From Megaustenia siamemsis (taxonomy: Eukaryota > Mollusca > Gastropoda > Stylommatophora > Ariophantidae), in NCBI GenBank assembly GCA_032433765.1, contig JAVIAB010000092.1:40225218-40289217 (forward strand): a stretch of DNA of 64,000 nucleotides, given 5' to 3'. The position numbers and the translations under genes were made by a program. The notes below the pieces were generated by a model. It was given only the letters and a program-made list of their open reading frames with translations, made no database searches and had not been told where the DNA came from. This document shows, in pieces, positions 11,299 through 22,220 of the stretch; position 1 is the stretch's first letter, and each line of letters starts with the position of its first letter.

Positions 11299-11457
11299 AC
11301 CGTGGAAAGAGCGGCCAGCCGCTCATAAATCCTTATATAATTAGTCTACCCGTACATGGCCACACATTTTTTGGTGCGGTTTTTCCTTATATGAGAGTCT
11401 ACCGTTTTTCCTTATATGAGAGTCTACCGTTTTTTCCTTATATGAGAGTCTACCCGG
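11299..11457. other. Unique 159-bp centre of the palindrome with short direct repeats
   Basis: The only non-palindromic part of the element. It holds three consecutive copies of a roughly 25-bp unit containing CCTTATATGAGAGTCTACC (from about 11380), and a fourth degenerate one (CCTTATATAATTAGTCTACC near 11332). It separates the two divergent transcription units. Confidence 0.85.
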
Positions 11458-11524
11458 CCAATCACTAGATATATACTACTAATTTTTGATTGATTTTTCA
11501 GGTAAATTTGATACATGGGCGTGT

Positions 11525-12446
11525 CAAATATTATGTTTGAGGTATACCAATAGGTTAAATTTCAATTTTTTATCGAATTCATGGGCGTAACCGCCAAAAA
11601 TGGGTACAGGGGTAGTAATTTCAAAAGTTGTTTTTATGTAAATTCTTGATATGGGGATGACTAAAATGAAGTTTGGAGTATGTCTAGATGTTAAATTGAC
11701 AATTTTTAACAGTTTCATGGGCGTAACCGCCAAAAATGGGTACAGGGGTAGTAATTTCAAAAGTTGTTTTTATGGAAATTCTTGATACGGGGATGACTAA
11801 AATGAAGTTTGGGGTATGTCTATATGTTAAATTTACTATTTTTAACAGTTTCATGGGCGTAACCGCCAAAAATGGGTACAGGGGTAGTAATTTCAAAAGT
11901 TGTTTTTATGTAAATTCTTGATACGGGGATGCTTAATATAAAGTTTGGGGTATGTCTATATGTTAAATTTCAATTTTTTAACAGTTTCATGGCGTAACCG
12001 CCAAAAATGGGTACAGGGGTAGTAATTTCAAAAGTTGTTTTTATGTAAATTCTTGATACGGAGATGCTTAATATAAAGTTTGGGGTATGTCTAGATGTTA
12101 AATTGACTATTTTTAACAGTTTCATGGGCGTAACCGCCAAAAATGGGTACAGGGGTAGTAATTTCAAAAGTGCTTTTTATGTAAATTCTTGATACGGGGA
12201 TGCTTAATATAAAGTTTGGAGTATGTCTAGGTGTTAAATTTACTATTTTTAACAGTTTCGTGGGCGTAACCCTCAAAAATGGGTCAGGGGGTAACAACCA
12301 TAAAAGTGAGTTTTAAGTAAATTTTTGCTATGTGGATGACTAAAATAAAGTTTTGAGTAACCCTAGAGTGTAAATTTACTATTTCTAACAGTTTCATGGG
12401 CGGCCCCTCATAAAGGGTCAAGGGGAAAAACTCCTATAAAGTCGCC
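11525..12446 (-). repeat. 136-bp tandem repeat, about 7 units, right arm
   Basis: Mirror image of the left-arm array with the same order of diverged and similar units, so the array existed before the arms were last made identical. Confidence 0.93.
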
Positions 12447-12588
12447 TGGTATTGCATCATAGGTCAAAATCTATTTTTAGAAACTCCACGGGCATCACGT
12501 CAGCCGTCAAAAGTTATTTTTAGTAACACTTCCGGTATTGCATCAGCGGTCAGTTCTATTTTTAGTAACACTTCCGGTGTTTCTGGCG

Positions 12589-12597
12589 TATATATAA
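12589..12597 (+). promoter_or_regulatory. TATA box, right polymerase gene
   Basis: TATATATAA on the plus strand, 81 bp before the splice donor at 12679. Confidence 0.6.
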
Positions 12598-12678
12598 CGC
12601 GACTTTGAAGTTTGTAATCAGACTTTCGCTTACAGTTGTTGCCGACGGACGTGTCTCGTGCCTTCAAACACATAAAAG

Positions 12679-12928
12679 GTAAGTGTTATCTTAGTTCTTT
12701 AATGCTATAGTATGTTACGTTAGTAACCTGTTTTCGATAAGCTGGTTGTTTAGTATCCACGTGTTATTTTAGTAACCTATTTTCGATAAGTTGGTTTTTT
12801 AGTATCCACGTGTTACTTTTGTAACCTAATTTCGATAGTTCTCGTTGTTTACTTTTCTTGTTTTCTTTTCTTGTAATGTTTACTGTTCTTTACTCTTTAG
12901 TTGTAATGTTTCAATTTCTTTTCTACAG
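12679..12928 (+). other. 5'UTR intron of the right polymerase gene
   Basis: Donor AAAAG|GTAAGTG and acceptor TTCTACAG followed at once by ATG 12929. Predicted from sequence only. Confidence 0.75.
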
Positions 12929-15900
12929 ATGTCTAACACTTGTCATATCTGCTCCAAAACTTTCACCCGGAGCCGAGACCGAAAACGCCATGTTGCTAGT
13001 GTACATGGGCGTCAGGAATACAAATGTGATGTTTGTGAACGAGTATACAATAGAGCTGACAATCTTGCCAAACATATCAAGACAGAGCATCCTGCCTCTC
13101 TTGTATCAGCCGTTCCTGCATCACCAACTCCTGTGTCAACAAATCATATACCTTCAAAAGAACCCAGTGTTACCCCACATATCTGCCATATCTGCCAACA
13201 AAGCTTTACTGGAGCAAGCCCTCTGCGAGTGCATCTTGCTAGCCATGACATAGCTGTGGACACCTCAACACCATCAACGCCAGCAGGCCCACTTGTATCG
13301 ACAACCTCACGCAAGCGGACAGTAAAGAGTTCGACTCAAGAACCCTCAAAGAGACCAAGACTTATTAATGAAATAGACTCTTTAAATAAGTTACCTCAAG
13401 ATATTAAGAAGATATATAAGAACAACTGGTTAGCTATTAGAACACATGAACGTAGGACCAAATACATGGACACGTACACTATATTTCATCAGCCTGATAC
13501 TCCTATAGATTGGAAGACTCTTGTAAACCCAATCTTCCAAGCCCAGAAAAAGCGTTTCAAGGTGAATTATAGTCATCATCTAGTCTTAAGCCATAGAGAG
13601 ACACAGGGGTTGCGTTACTTTCACGCCAGCTCGAATAACGCGACAGGGTTAGACAAACCCCTGTTAGTTAACAACAGAAATGATTTTAAAACGTTTGTTG
13701 ATAGATTAAATGAAAGTGATATATTAGGGTATGCAAATAAAAACAGGGAGACAACCAAATATACCTTAGAAGCATTAGTCAGTACGAGTGTTTATGTTTA
13801 TAAACTCCAAGATTATTCTATAGGGTGTCTGATAGATATCCCACCCTACATTACATCCAACTACGGCATTAATATCCTTCAAAACGACTCCAATTCTAAA
13901 GTTTACAATGATAATCTCTGCTTCTTCCGTTGTCTAGCTGTCCATCGAGGGACTCCCCTTAATAATGTTAGGAAGGTTTCGAGACTACTTTTCAAACAGT
14001 TTAACCCGTCTCTAAAGTTAAGTAACTTTCACGGTGTAACTCTTGCTGAAACGCCTCTCTTAGAAAATTGTTTTGCACTAAATATAGATATTTTTGAATT
14101 TGATTCTGCGCAAGCCTTGCGTATTGTTCTGAGAAGCGGTAGTAGTTATAATGAAACTCTCCGTCTTTTACTTTACAAAAACCACTTCTTTTATATAAAC
14201 GATCTTTCTAGGGCTAGTAAAAGCTTTTCTTGTGGAAAATGTGGGAAACTGTGGAAAAAGTTTGGGCGTATGGATAGGCATGAAAAAACTTGCAATGGGG
14301 ATTTGGCTGTAGAGACATATAAAGGTGGTATTTATTCTTCACCTGAAAGTGTATGGGACGCAATCAGCGCTGAAGGAATAAGTACTCCAGCGTGTTTTAT
14401 TTTCCCCTTCAGGGCAACATTCGATTATGAATGTTACTTTGATAAAGGGAATGTTCCCAAGAAACGCACTCGACTACCTTTGTAGCCAAACACGTACCCC
14501 TCTCCTGCTCTGTAGCGTCAAATGTCCCGGGTGGGAGGGCCCAATATGCTTCATAACGAAGGGTGACCCACAGGTTTTAGTTAGTCAGATGGTTGACTAC
14601 CTCACTGGTATAGCTGCTAGGGCATACTCGTTGTTGCGAGATCGGTTTGAAAGTATTTTTACTCAACTCCATGATCTGAATAAAGACAAGCTAATAGTTA
14701 GGTTTGATGAGTATTTAAAAGAGCTTCCAGTGATAGGGTTTAACTCGGGGAAATATGACGTCAACGTCATTAAACCTTATTTAATAAAGCACTTCATGGC
14801 TGTCACTGCCCAAGTGGGTGGAGAAGAAGAGGAAGAAGAAGAAGAGGACGCTGATGTTATCGAAGAAGAGGAAGATAAAATGGAAGTAGACTACAAAGTA
14901 GAAAGACCGTTCAAGTTTATAGTTAAAAGAAACAATAACTTTATGTGTATTGCAACGCCGAATCTAAAATTCTTAGATATAGTAAACTATCTAGCCCCCG
15001 GGTTTAGCTATAGTAAATATCTGGCGGCTTATAAGATTAGTGAAACAAAGGGTTACTTTTGTTATGAATATATAGACGACCCCAAAAGTTGGAGGAGACA
15101 GAACTACCCCACACGAAGCGTTTTATTCGTCGTTAAAAAATTCCAATATTTCCAAGGAGGAGTACGCTCTGTGTAAAAAGGTCTGGAAAGACAATAAAAT
15201 GACCACACTTAGGGACTTTTTGGTGTGGTATAACAACAAAGATGTAGTCCCATTCTTAGAAGCCTTGGAGCAGCAGGTTCGCTTTTATGGGGAGCGGGGT
15301 GTAGACTGTTTTAAAGACGCCATTTCGGTTCCGGGTGTTTGTTTAAAGTATCTTTTTAAGACCATTAATAGGGGTGTAATGTTTAGTTTATGTTCGAGCA
15401 AACAGGCGAGTCTACACACAATGATTAGAGATAATATCGTCGGGGGTCCCTCTATAATTTTCCATAGGTATCACGAGGTAGGCAAAACGCTTATTAGGGG
15501 TGGAAAGGTAGTCAAATCCATCCAAGGTTACGATGCCAACGCGTTGTATCTTTGGGCTCTGATGAACCCAATGCCAACAGATTACCCAATTATTAGAAGA
15601 ATGGAGACCGGGTTTAGGGTCGAAAAAGATAACTATTATGTCCAACAAAGTAGAGAGTGGCTAACGTGGGTCGCTCACCAGAAAGGGGTGGAGTTGAAAA
15701 CTCAGTTTAATGGGAGGGAGTTTCGGTTAGGTGATAGAAATATCCCTGTGGATGGGTGGGATAAATCCAATAGAAGAGGCTATAATTTTCATGGTTGTTT
15801 GTACCATGGTCACAAAGACTGTCCCCTCACCAAAGATAAAGAAAGAAACCCTGTTAATAATAAGCCATTGTTCGAGCTGTTTGAAAAAACATGTGAGATA

Positions 15901-17262
15901 CACACCTACCTAACTGAGGAGGTAAAAGTCCCAGTAGAAGTTATGTGGGAATGTGAGTGGCAGGCTCTGAAAAAGTCTGACCCAACCATTAGGGCTTTCC
16001 TTTCTAAAGCCATCCCTAGAGCTAGACCCTCTTACTCTAAAGAAGGGCTCCCTCTCAGTGATAAACAGATTCTGGCTTCTGTTTCAGATGGGACATGTTT
16101 TGGGCTCGTCGAGTGCGACATTCACGTCCCCGATCGCCTGAAGGAACATTTCAGTGAGATGACTCCAATTTTCAAAAATATTGACGTCACGCGTGCTGAT
16201 ATTGGTCCGTTTATGGGTGAATATGCCCTCAAACATAACTTGTTGTCAACCCTCGTCGCACCCTAATCGGTAGTTATGTCGGGGATAAAAATTTTGTTGG
16301 CAACACCATTGTTAAAATGGTATTTAGACCACGGATTGGAGGTAACAAAAATTTATCAAGTGATAGAATATCAACCGTCTAGTTGTTTTAAAAAGTTTGG
16401 AGAAATGGTTTCTGACGCTAGGCGGGCTGGTGATCTAGACGAAAGTCAATCTATAGTAAGCGATACGATGAAGCTCTTAGGAAACTCAGCCTACGGGAAG
16501 ACTCTAACCAATAAGGCCAATCATAGCGCTGTCTCGTACGTTCAGGGGGATGAGATATCAAAAATGATAAATAGTTCCCGGTTTAAAAAGATGACTGAAA
16601 TAGGGGAGGATCTTTTTGAAATTGAGATGGAGAAAAAGAAAACTGTTTGGGACTTACCCCTACAAATCGGTTTCTTCGTGTATCAATATGCAAAACTTCG
16701 TATGTTAGATTTTTATTTCGAGTTCTTAGATAAGTTTGTAGATAGGTCCAACTTTCAGTTATGTGAAACAGATACTGATAGTTTATACTTGGCGTTAAGT
16801 GCACCTAAGCTAGAGGATATAGTTAAGTCAGGTCTGCGGGATGAGTTTAATAGTGTATATAAAGACTGGTTTCCTGCTGAGTTTTGCGATGAACATACTA
16901 GTAAAACAGACTGTATAAACTGTAAGGGTGTTAAAGCATACACCAAACGAACGCCCGGGCTTTTTAAACTAGAGTACGAAGGGACAGCTCTTGTTAGCTT
17001 ATGTAGTAAGACGTACCATTGTAGTGGGGATTACGATAAAATCAGTTGTAAAGGGCTAAGCAAGCAACACAACAAATTAGATAAAGATATGTTTTTAGAG
17101 GTTCTCGCCACGCAAAAGGCCAAGGGTGGGAAAAATGTAGGTTTCAAAGTCTTAAATAATTCCATATTTTCCTACAGTCAAACAAGAAATGCTCTTTCCT
17201 ATTTCTATATAAAAAGAAAGGTAGCTGATGATAACGTCTCGACTACACCTCTAGATATTTAA
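12929..17262 (+). pseudogene. Protein-primed family B DNA polymerase (right copy, six frame breaks)
   Basis: Same gene and domain order as the left copy: C2H2 fingers, OTU-like region, C2HC finger, 3'-5' exonuclease, nuclease-like insert and polymerase palm. Relative to the left arm it has lost one base in five C runs, near 14459, 14538, 15083, 15108 and 16249. It shares the extra-base G run near 16280. From 16276 to the stop at 17262 the palm region, including GNSAYGKT and ETDTDSLY, is continuous, where the left copy is broken. At least five amino-acid differences from the left copy are visible (H229R, E254K, T776P, V962G and an E-to-G near the C-terminus). Because every break is in a homopolymer and each arm is intact where the other is broken at all but one site, decay and consensus error cannot be told apart here. 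Confidence 0.85.
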
Positions 17263-17440
17263 CTCTTTACACTACCAGTTTAGACTACCCAGCAATCTCT
17301 AACAGTTTCACCCTAGCTAAGCAGACACCCAACTACCTAGGTATAACTAAATGCTATCCTTGTACTATATATTTACTTCGTGTACTGAATATTTTTGTAA
17401 TGTTATATAATATCAATGTATGTTATACACCTATTGAGAT

Positions 17441-17454
17441 AATAAAAGAATAAA
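17441..17454 (+). terminator. Polyadenylation signals of the right polymerase gene
   Basis: AATAAA at 17441-17446 and 17449-17454, about 180 bp after the stop codon. Confidence 0.6.
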
Positions 17455-17637
17455 ATATATCTTTGTCTTCTGTTTTATATTGATTGTTTTTTATGATGTT
17501 GTATAATCTACTAACCTATCACTAACGATCAAGTACATAAAGAACTCCAAAGTCAGCATACACCAGACATAAACAGGTCACTTCCGGGGTCACTGGGACA
17601 GCTGTCACGGTTAACTCCCCTGCGCCTACAGTACATT

Positions 17638-17654
17638 AGGCGCGCCGCGCGCCT
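17638..17654. repeat. GC-rich 17-nt terminal palindrome, right
   Basis: AGGCGCGCCGCGCGCCT, mirror of 5097-5113. Confidence 0.7.
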
Positions 17655-17715
17655 ACTATATATCTTTGTTAATTTACGGGCCAAATAATAATCAGTTGGA
17701 CCCTTGTATACTACT

Positions 17716-17721
17716 CACGGT
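17716..17721 (+). repeat. Target-site duplication CACGGT, right copy
   Basis: Direct repeat of 5031-5036. Confidence 0.85.
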
Positions 17722-18405
17722 TCGATATTCATGTAATCTCTAGATTGTATAATCTTCACATGTCATGTACTAATCCAAATATCGGATATAAAATCCAAGA
17801 TTGTAGAATCATCACATGTCATGTCCTAATCGAAATAACTACCAAAGAGAGACTTTGTTTTGTGTCCTTTTCCCATAATAAATGACCTTATTGGTCTGTT
17901 AGCTCTCACTGTCTTCGACACCTACATCTTCAGATGAGCATTTAAAAGACAAATCCAAACATATTTCAGTCTATTAATTACTCATGTCTCATTAATCCAA
18001 TTTTAATCTTCCAAGACAGGTATTAAGAACATAAATAAATACTGGCAATTTTGTATTAGTTATAACAGTAAGATTTGCACATAAATCGACACCGCGTATA
18101 GTAATGTCAAGATATGATATATAGAGGCAGGAGTCAGTGATGCATACCAGTATCATAGAACACAAAGAGCTAGCACAGACACAATAATATCTTATAACAA
18201 GTGGGAAACGCAGAATGCGGAAGAAATTATTCTGGTGGAATCTAGAGAGGACTCCAAGACTACACCAGACTGAATTCTGGTCAAGGCAATTCTAGTTTGA
18301 TTATCAAGTCCCGTGGGAACTGAAACAACAAAATATCAAAATATCAAGATTCTTATTTTTCAAAGAAAGAGACGAGCAGCGAAAAAAGTGTGATTATGGT
18401 ACTAC
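17722..18405. other. No gene; one short direct duplication
   Basis: A roughly 40-bp segment (GATTGTATAATCTTCACATG...) at about 17743 is repeated with changes at about 17801. Otherwise nothing recognised. Confidence 0.55.
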
Positions 18406-18408
18406 CAG

Positions 18409-18484
18409 TAGCAGTAGTAATAGTAGTAGTAATAGCAGCAGCAGCGGCGACGGCAGCAGAAGTAGCAGCAGCAGCAGTAACAGT
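18409..18484. repeat. (AGT/AGC)n microsatellite
   Basis: Imperfect triplet repeat. Confidence 0.9.
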
Positions 18485-18524
18485 AGCAGGCCACTTACTG
18501 GACACAGAAAACATCTATACATAA

Positions 18525-18985
18525 AGATAAAATGGTTCGGCCACGTGGTAAGACACAAAGATCAAAACATAAAACTACGGGCCTTTATTCAACTCTGCGA
18601 GAACACAATACTCAAGGGTCAACCATGAAAATGACAGATTGATGGAATATTAGACACAACATTTCAACATAAACCCTGCAGCATGGGAAGACATAGCTGC
18701 AGATCGCAATCTCTGGAAACACACTCTAAAGGTTCACCTCAAAGAAAAAGCAGACAGATTCATGGAGAAAGAGAATACACGATGAAAGAAAAGAAAAGAA
18801 AATATAACATTTCTAAGGGCGTTAAAAAATCCAGTCAACTATGACTGACGGAGGCTACTACTACTAATACACAACAGAGTTTATGATGTCAAAATTAGAT
18901 GTCAACAGAAGAGCAAAAGACTGCAAATTATATCCTCTCCCGACGCTGAAAGACAAATGAGGAAGGAAAGAAGAAGAAAATAAAA
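18525..18985 (+). mobile_element. LINE family D 3' fragment (degenerate)
   Basis: Translation of 18530-18620 gives a KMVRPRGKT/KWFGHVVRHKDQN-like connection segment. The stretch 18900-18980 (agaagagcaaaa...gaaaggcaaatgaggaaggaaag type) matches the 3' ends at 22095-22185 and 38690-38770. Many stops. Confidence 0.6.
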
Positions 18986-19919
18986 TGCACATATCGTCTT
19001 GCCATTAGATAAATACGGTTATACTCTTTCAAATTTTCTTGACAGATATGATTTTGTTTATAAACGATCAACATTGAAAAGTGTTTGATCAAATGACGCA
19101 TTTATGGACGCAGTGTTTTCACTTACTCTCAATGGTTTAATTTATTTGCTTATTTGATGTGTTCTGTGTGCTGTATTTATTTTAACCGGAACTAATTAAG
19201 TCTAATAAGTGACAACCAAGAAACACACAATCAAACAAGCAAAAATACATCAAACACACCTTCGGATAGATTGGTTTTAAGCTTTGCCAGCAGAAATGGG
19301 ATGGACTTACTTGATGCACGCAGAAAAAAAAAATAGTCATCTATTTTTACTTATTTCATCGATTTTTATTTCGTTAATGACGTCTAAGCCAGCACTGGAG
19401 AGACATCTGTTAAAGCCATGAGCTGTACCACAAACAGTTCAACGAGCATAGACTTGGCCATGACGTCATCACATAATTTCTCTAATTACTTTTATCATTT
19501 CTTAAAATGTCCTTTTATTTCCTATTCTTATATAATTAGTTACAACTGAGTTCACATTGAATCTGCCATGTGTGCACATTAAAAGAAACATAATGAATAA
19601 TTTTAGTATATTGAACAAAAGCGTGACATACAAGCACATACCGTTTTAATATTGATTATATTACTAATTATACAAATTATATTACTAATTATAAAAATTA
19701 TATTACTAATTATAAATAAAAATCCTGAATCTCACACGTCTTGGCGACTACGTGACCAAGCGGCCTTTATCCCTCTGGTTCTATAATTCTTCTCCCCCCC
19801 CCCCTCCCCTCGACATACACGAGCAATGGTACTATGTGACGTAAAGATAGTTTTTTTTATATTTTTTTTTTTTACTAATTATATTTGTGAAGATTATTGA
19901 TGCGAAGAATGACACTTAT
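18986..19919. other. No gene; AT-rich with homopolymers
   Basis: Contains a tandem ATTACTAATTATA motif near 19660-19700 and a C run at about 19796-19803. Nothing coding recognised. Confidence 0.5.
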
Positions 19920-20206
19920 TGAAGTCTGTATCATCATCACCATCATTGAGTGACCTCTCCGCATCGAAGGTTGTCTACCATGGAGCGCTATTCCACTTTG
20001 TCTCTTGCTTTGATGGTGCAGATTGCCATAGGCTGACTTGTCCATCTTTTGATGTTACTCGTCCATGTTAGTCTTGGTCTGCCTCTGCCTCTTTTACCTT
20101 GTGTTTTGCCTTCTAATATTACTTTTATTAGACTGTTGTGTCTTTTAACATGACCAAAAAATTTCATTTGTCTTGCTCTAATTGTGTTTAGTAGTGAAGT
20201 CTGTAT
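19920..20206 (-). mobile_element. LINE family B 3' fragment with 12-bp target-site duplication
   Basis: The element (19932-20194) encodes on the minus strand the RQMKFFGHVKRHNSLIKVIL...RGRGRPRLTW tail and ends in ATG/GAT repeats. It is flanked by TGAAGTCTGTAT at 19920-19931 and 20195-20206, a perfect 12-bp duplication. 5'-truncated insertion by target-primed reverse transcription. Confidence 0.85.
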
Positions 20207-20357
20207 ACAGAGAAATATAGAGAACACCCGGCTAGACATACTCACACAAAAAAATACCACCTTAGTTTGGCGGTATTGCAATTTGCAATTACAATTCTCA
20301 AATTTCTGGCATTCTAATTTGTATAAGTTGATGAACATGTAACTGTATCTTTTCTCC

Positions 20358-20360
<3 letters not shown>

Positions 20361-20402
<42 letters not shown>
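20361..20402. repeat. (GT)n microsatellite
   Basis: Fifteen perfect GT units, then ATGTGTATGTGT. Confidence 0.97.
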
Positions 20403-21125
20403 GTACATAAACACACGCACGCACATATGTTTTTGCATTACTAACATACACGTTTTTATGTGCAAGGCGCTCTTGTAAAAGCAAAAAGAGTCATAGAAAA
20501 AAAAAGACACAATTATTACAAACTGCATAAACACGTGTCAGTTTCATAACCATATTATTTTTCAGACAGAAATAAGATATATAGGTAATTAGACAGACAT
20601 CTAGATAGAGAGACATACATATAGAGATAGGCAGTCAATAAAGTAGCAAACAGCGAGGCAGAGGAACATGTTGACAAATGACAAACAAATATTGAGTGAT
20701 AGATAAATCATGCAATTAGTAGGTAAGCAAAGAGACACATCTAAATAAATCCAGACATAAAGCCAGACATGAAGACGATAGAGAGGCAAACAGACATACT
20801 AGATTAACTGATTGACTGACAGAGTTGCAGAGAGGCAGTTGAGACAGTTAGGAAGACAGACAGATGATAAAAACTCAACTTCAAGTTTGTCAACAGACAA
20901 ACAGAAATCAAGACTTGAATGATTTATTGACTGATTAAATCAGAGTGATATATTTATTTGAAAGGTTGAATGCTGATACTTTTCTAGACAATATAGTTGG
21001 TGACTATTTGAAATAGTGCCAAATTTCGACAACTATGGAGATTAGTGTCCCAGTTGGAGAGTGAACGCACAGTCGAAGGTTTGTCAAAAAGAGGTGAACT
21101 GATTTTAGTGCTTTAAATATCTCCT
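20403..21125. other. No gene; degenerate GACAGA/ATAGA-rich tract
   Basis: 20570-20870 is rich in loosely repeated AGACAGACAT/ATAGAGAGACA motifs. No coding signal. Confidence 0.5.
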
Positions 21126-21393
21126 GTGTGTTACCGGGGCCTCATTATGAGGGAAGTAAAGAATAGTGACACTGTGACCTTCCAGGCATGTCGTAAGAGG
21201 CGACTAAGGAGATTGATCAATGGCTTGACAAGCTGTCATTGTAAAAAGTATTGTTATGGAAATAGAGTCATAGATTTTAGAAGCAGTTATCTCTGCAATA
21301 TGTGCCACTTTGGCACGCACGGTTTCTGTTTTTGAGATTGTGGTTCTGCCCTATGTGCCGTCTTCGGCTCGAAAGGACAATAGATAGATAGAA
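21126..21393 (+). mobile_element. Retroelement 3' end with GATAGATA tail
   Basis: Contains TGTCGTAAGAGGCGACTAA and ends CGCC/GCCCTATGTGCCGTCTTCGGCTCG followed by GATAGATAGA, closely similar to LINE family C ends at 43870-43922. Short SINE or LINE tail; clade unassigned. Confidence 0.5.
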
Positions 21394-22090
21394 ATATTGA
21401 TAAAGTTGGGGAATGTTCATAAATTTGTTCACATGTTGAACATTGTTAATAATGTTAGAAACTATTTACAAGTCTAGGCTTTTTACTTAATAGCAGAGAC
21501 TGCCTATTGGTCTAAGAATTTGGACCGTTTTGCTAGTAATTATTTGGTAAGTTAACATTTTGAAAGATTATCATAATGTAGAAGAGGAGCTTTCAGAAAG
21601 TTTTAAATGACTTCTAAAACAAAACAGAAATAAAAAGAAAAATTTATATTCAAGAAAAGGTAGAATAAGTTCGACATGCAACTATAACATCTATACACCC
21701 AAGCACAAGCATGAATCAGAAGCCCGATCTGGATTTGAACCAAAAAGAATGAGACAGGAAAAAAAAAGAAACAACAAATATATACCTGGAATTATACAAA
21801 CTAATCCAAAATAATTAATGCAGTGCCTGGCAACGCAATATTAATTGACATTTAAATATAAAACATTCAAGTGGGAAATAGAAGCGTACGTTTGCTATTT
21901 ACTTTCCACGATAAATTAATGAAGGAAGTACTACGGCTATACCAGTCAAGTTCTGATTACATCAAAAGGTCATCAGTTCTTATGTTGAAGCTACAGTGTG
22001 CTCATTGGCACAATGAAGGAACTTAGGCTAGAGAAAACAAAAAAATCAAATATTTAAAATGACAATGTAGTTGTGCTGCACCAGGAAACA
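21394..22090. other. No gene recognised
   Basis: AT-rich sequence without features. Confidence 0.5.
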
Positions 22091-22094
22091 TAAC

Positions 22095-22220
22095 AGCAAC
22101 ACAGGTGAACAGAAGAGCAAAAGCTCACATATTATATCTCCCCTAGACACAGAAAGGCAAATGAGGAAGGAAAGAAGAAGAAATTGTGCTGCAAAAAAAA
22201 AAAAAAAAAAAAAAAAAAAA
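22095..22220 (+). mobile_element. LINE family D 3' end with poly(A)-like tract
   Basis: ACAGAAGAGCAAAAGC... then AGGCAAATGAGGAAGG matches the family D ends at 18890-18985 and 38690-38770. A 28-nt A run follows at 22193-22220. Confidence 0.6.

Larger units (their letters stand above)
5037..17715. mobile_element. Palindromic Polinton/Maverick-like element carrying two DNA polymerase genes
   Basis: A 12,679-bp element in which almost all sequence is inverted repeat: arms 5037-11298 (6262 bp) and 11458-17715 (6258 bp) around a 159-bp unique centre. It begins AGTAGTATACAAGG and ends with the complement ...CCTTGTATACTACT, flanked by the 6-bp direct repeat CACGGT. Polintons/Mavericks are known for 6-bp duplications, AG-starting inverted termini and a protein-primed family B polymerase, all present here. 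The usual companions (retroviral-type integrase, adenovirus-like protease, FtsK/HerA-type ATPase, major and minor capsid proteins) are not found in any frame. It therefore looks like a minimal, integrase-less derivative moved in trans, or an element whose terminal repeats expanded inward over the polymerase gene. Arms differ by a few substitutions and single-base indels. Flanks outside the duplications are not palindromic, which argues against a read-through artefact. Confidence 0.88.
11458..17715 (-). repeat. Long inverted repeat, right arm
   Basis: Mirror of 5037-11298. It is consistently one base shorter than the left arm at several C runs in the polymerase gene, and one base longer at an A run near 16561 and at GGGCC near 17680. 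Confidence 0.93.

Noticed and set aside
10291..12297. Small peptides MKLLPLYPFLAV... as conserved genes
   Set aside because: They arise from the 136-bp tandem units of the palindrome and lie upstream of the promoters on the opposite strand to each gene.
10310..12446. CRISPR-like array
   Set aside because: Units are contiguous 136-bp tandem repeats without unique spacers, in a eukaryotic element.
5037..17715. Palindrome as a hairpin read-through or assembly mirror artefact
   Set aside because: Non-palindromic flanks, a unique 159-bp centre and a 6-bp direct repeat at the outer ends argue for a true insertion, though read support should be seen.
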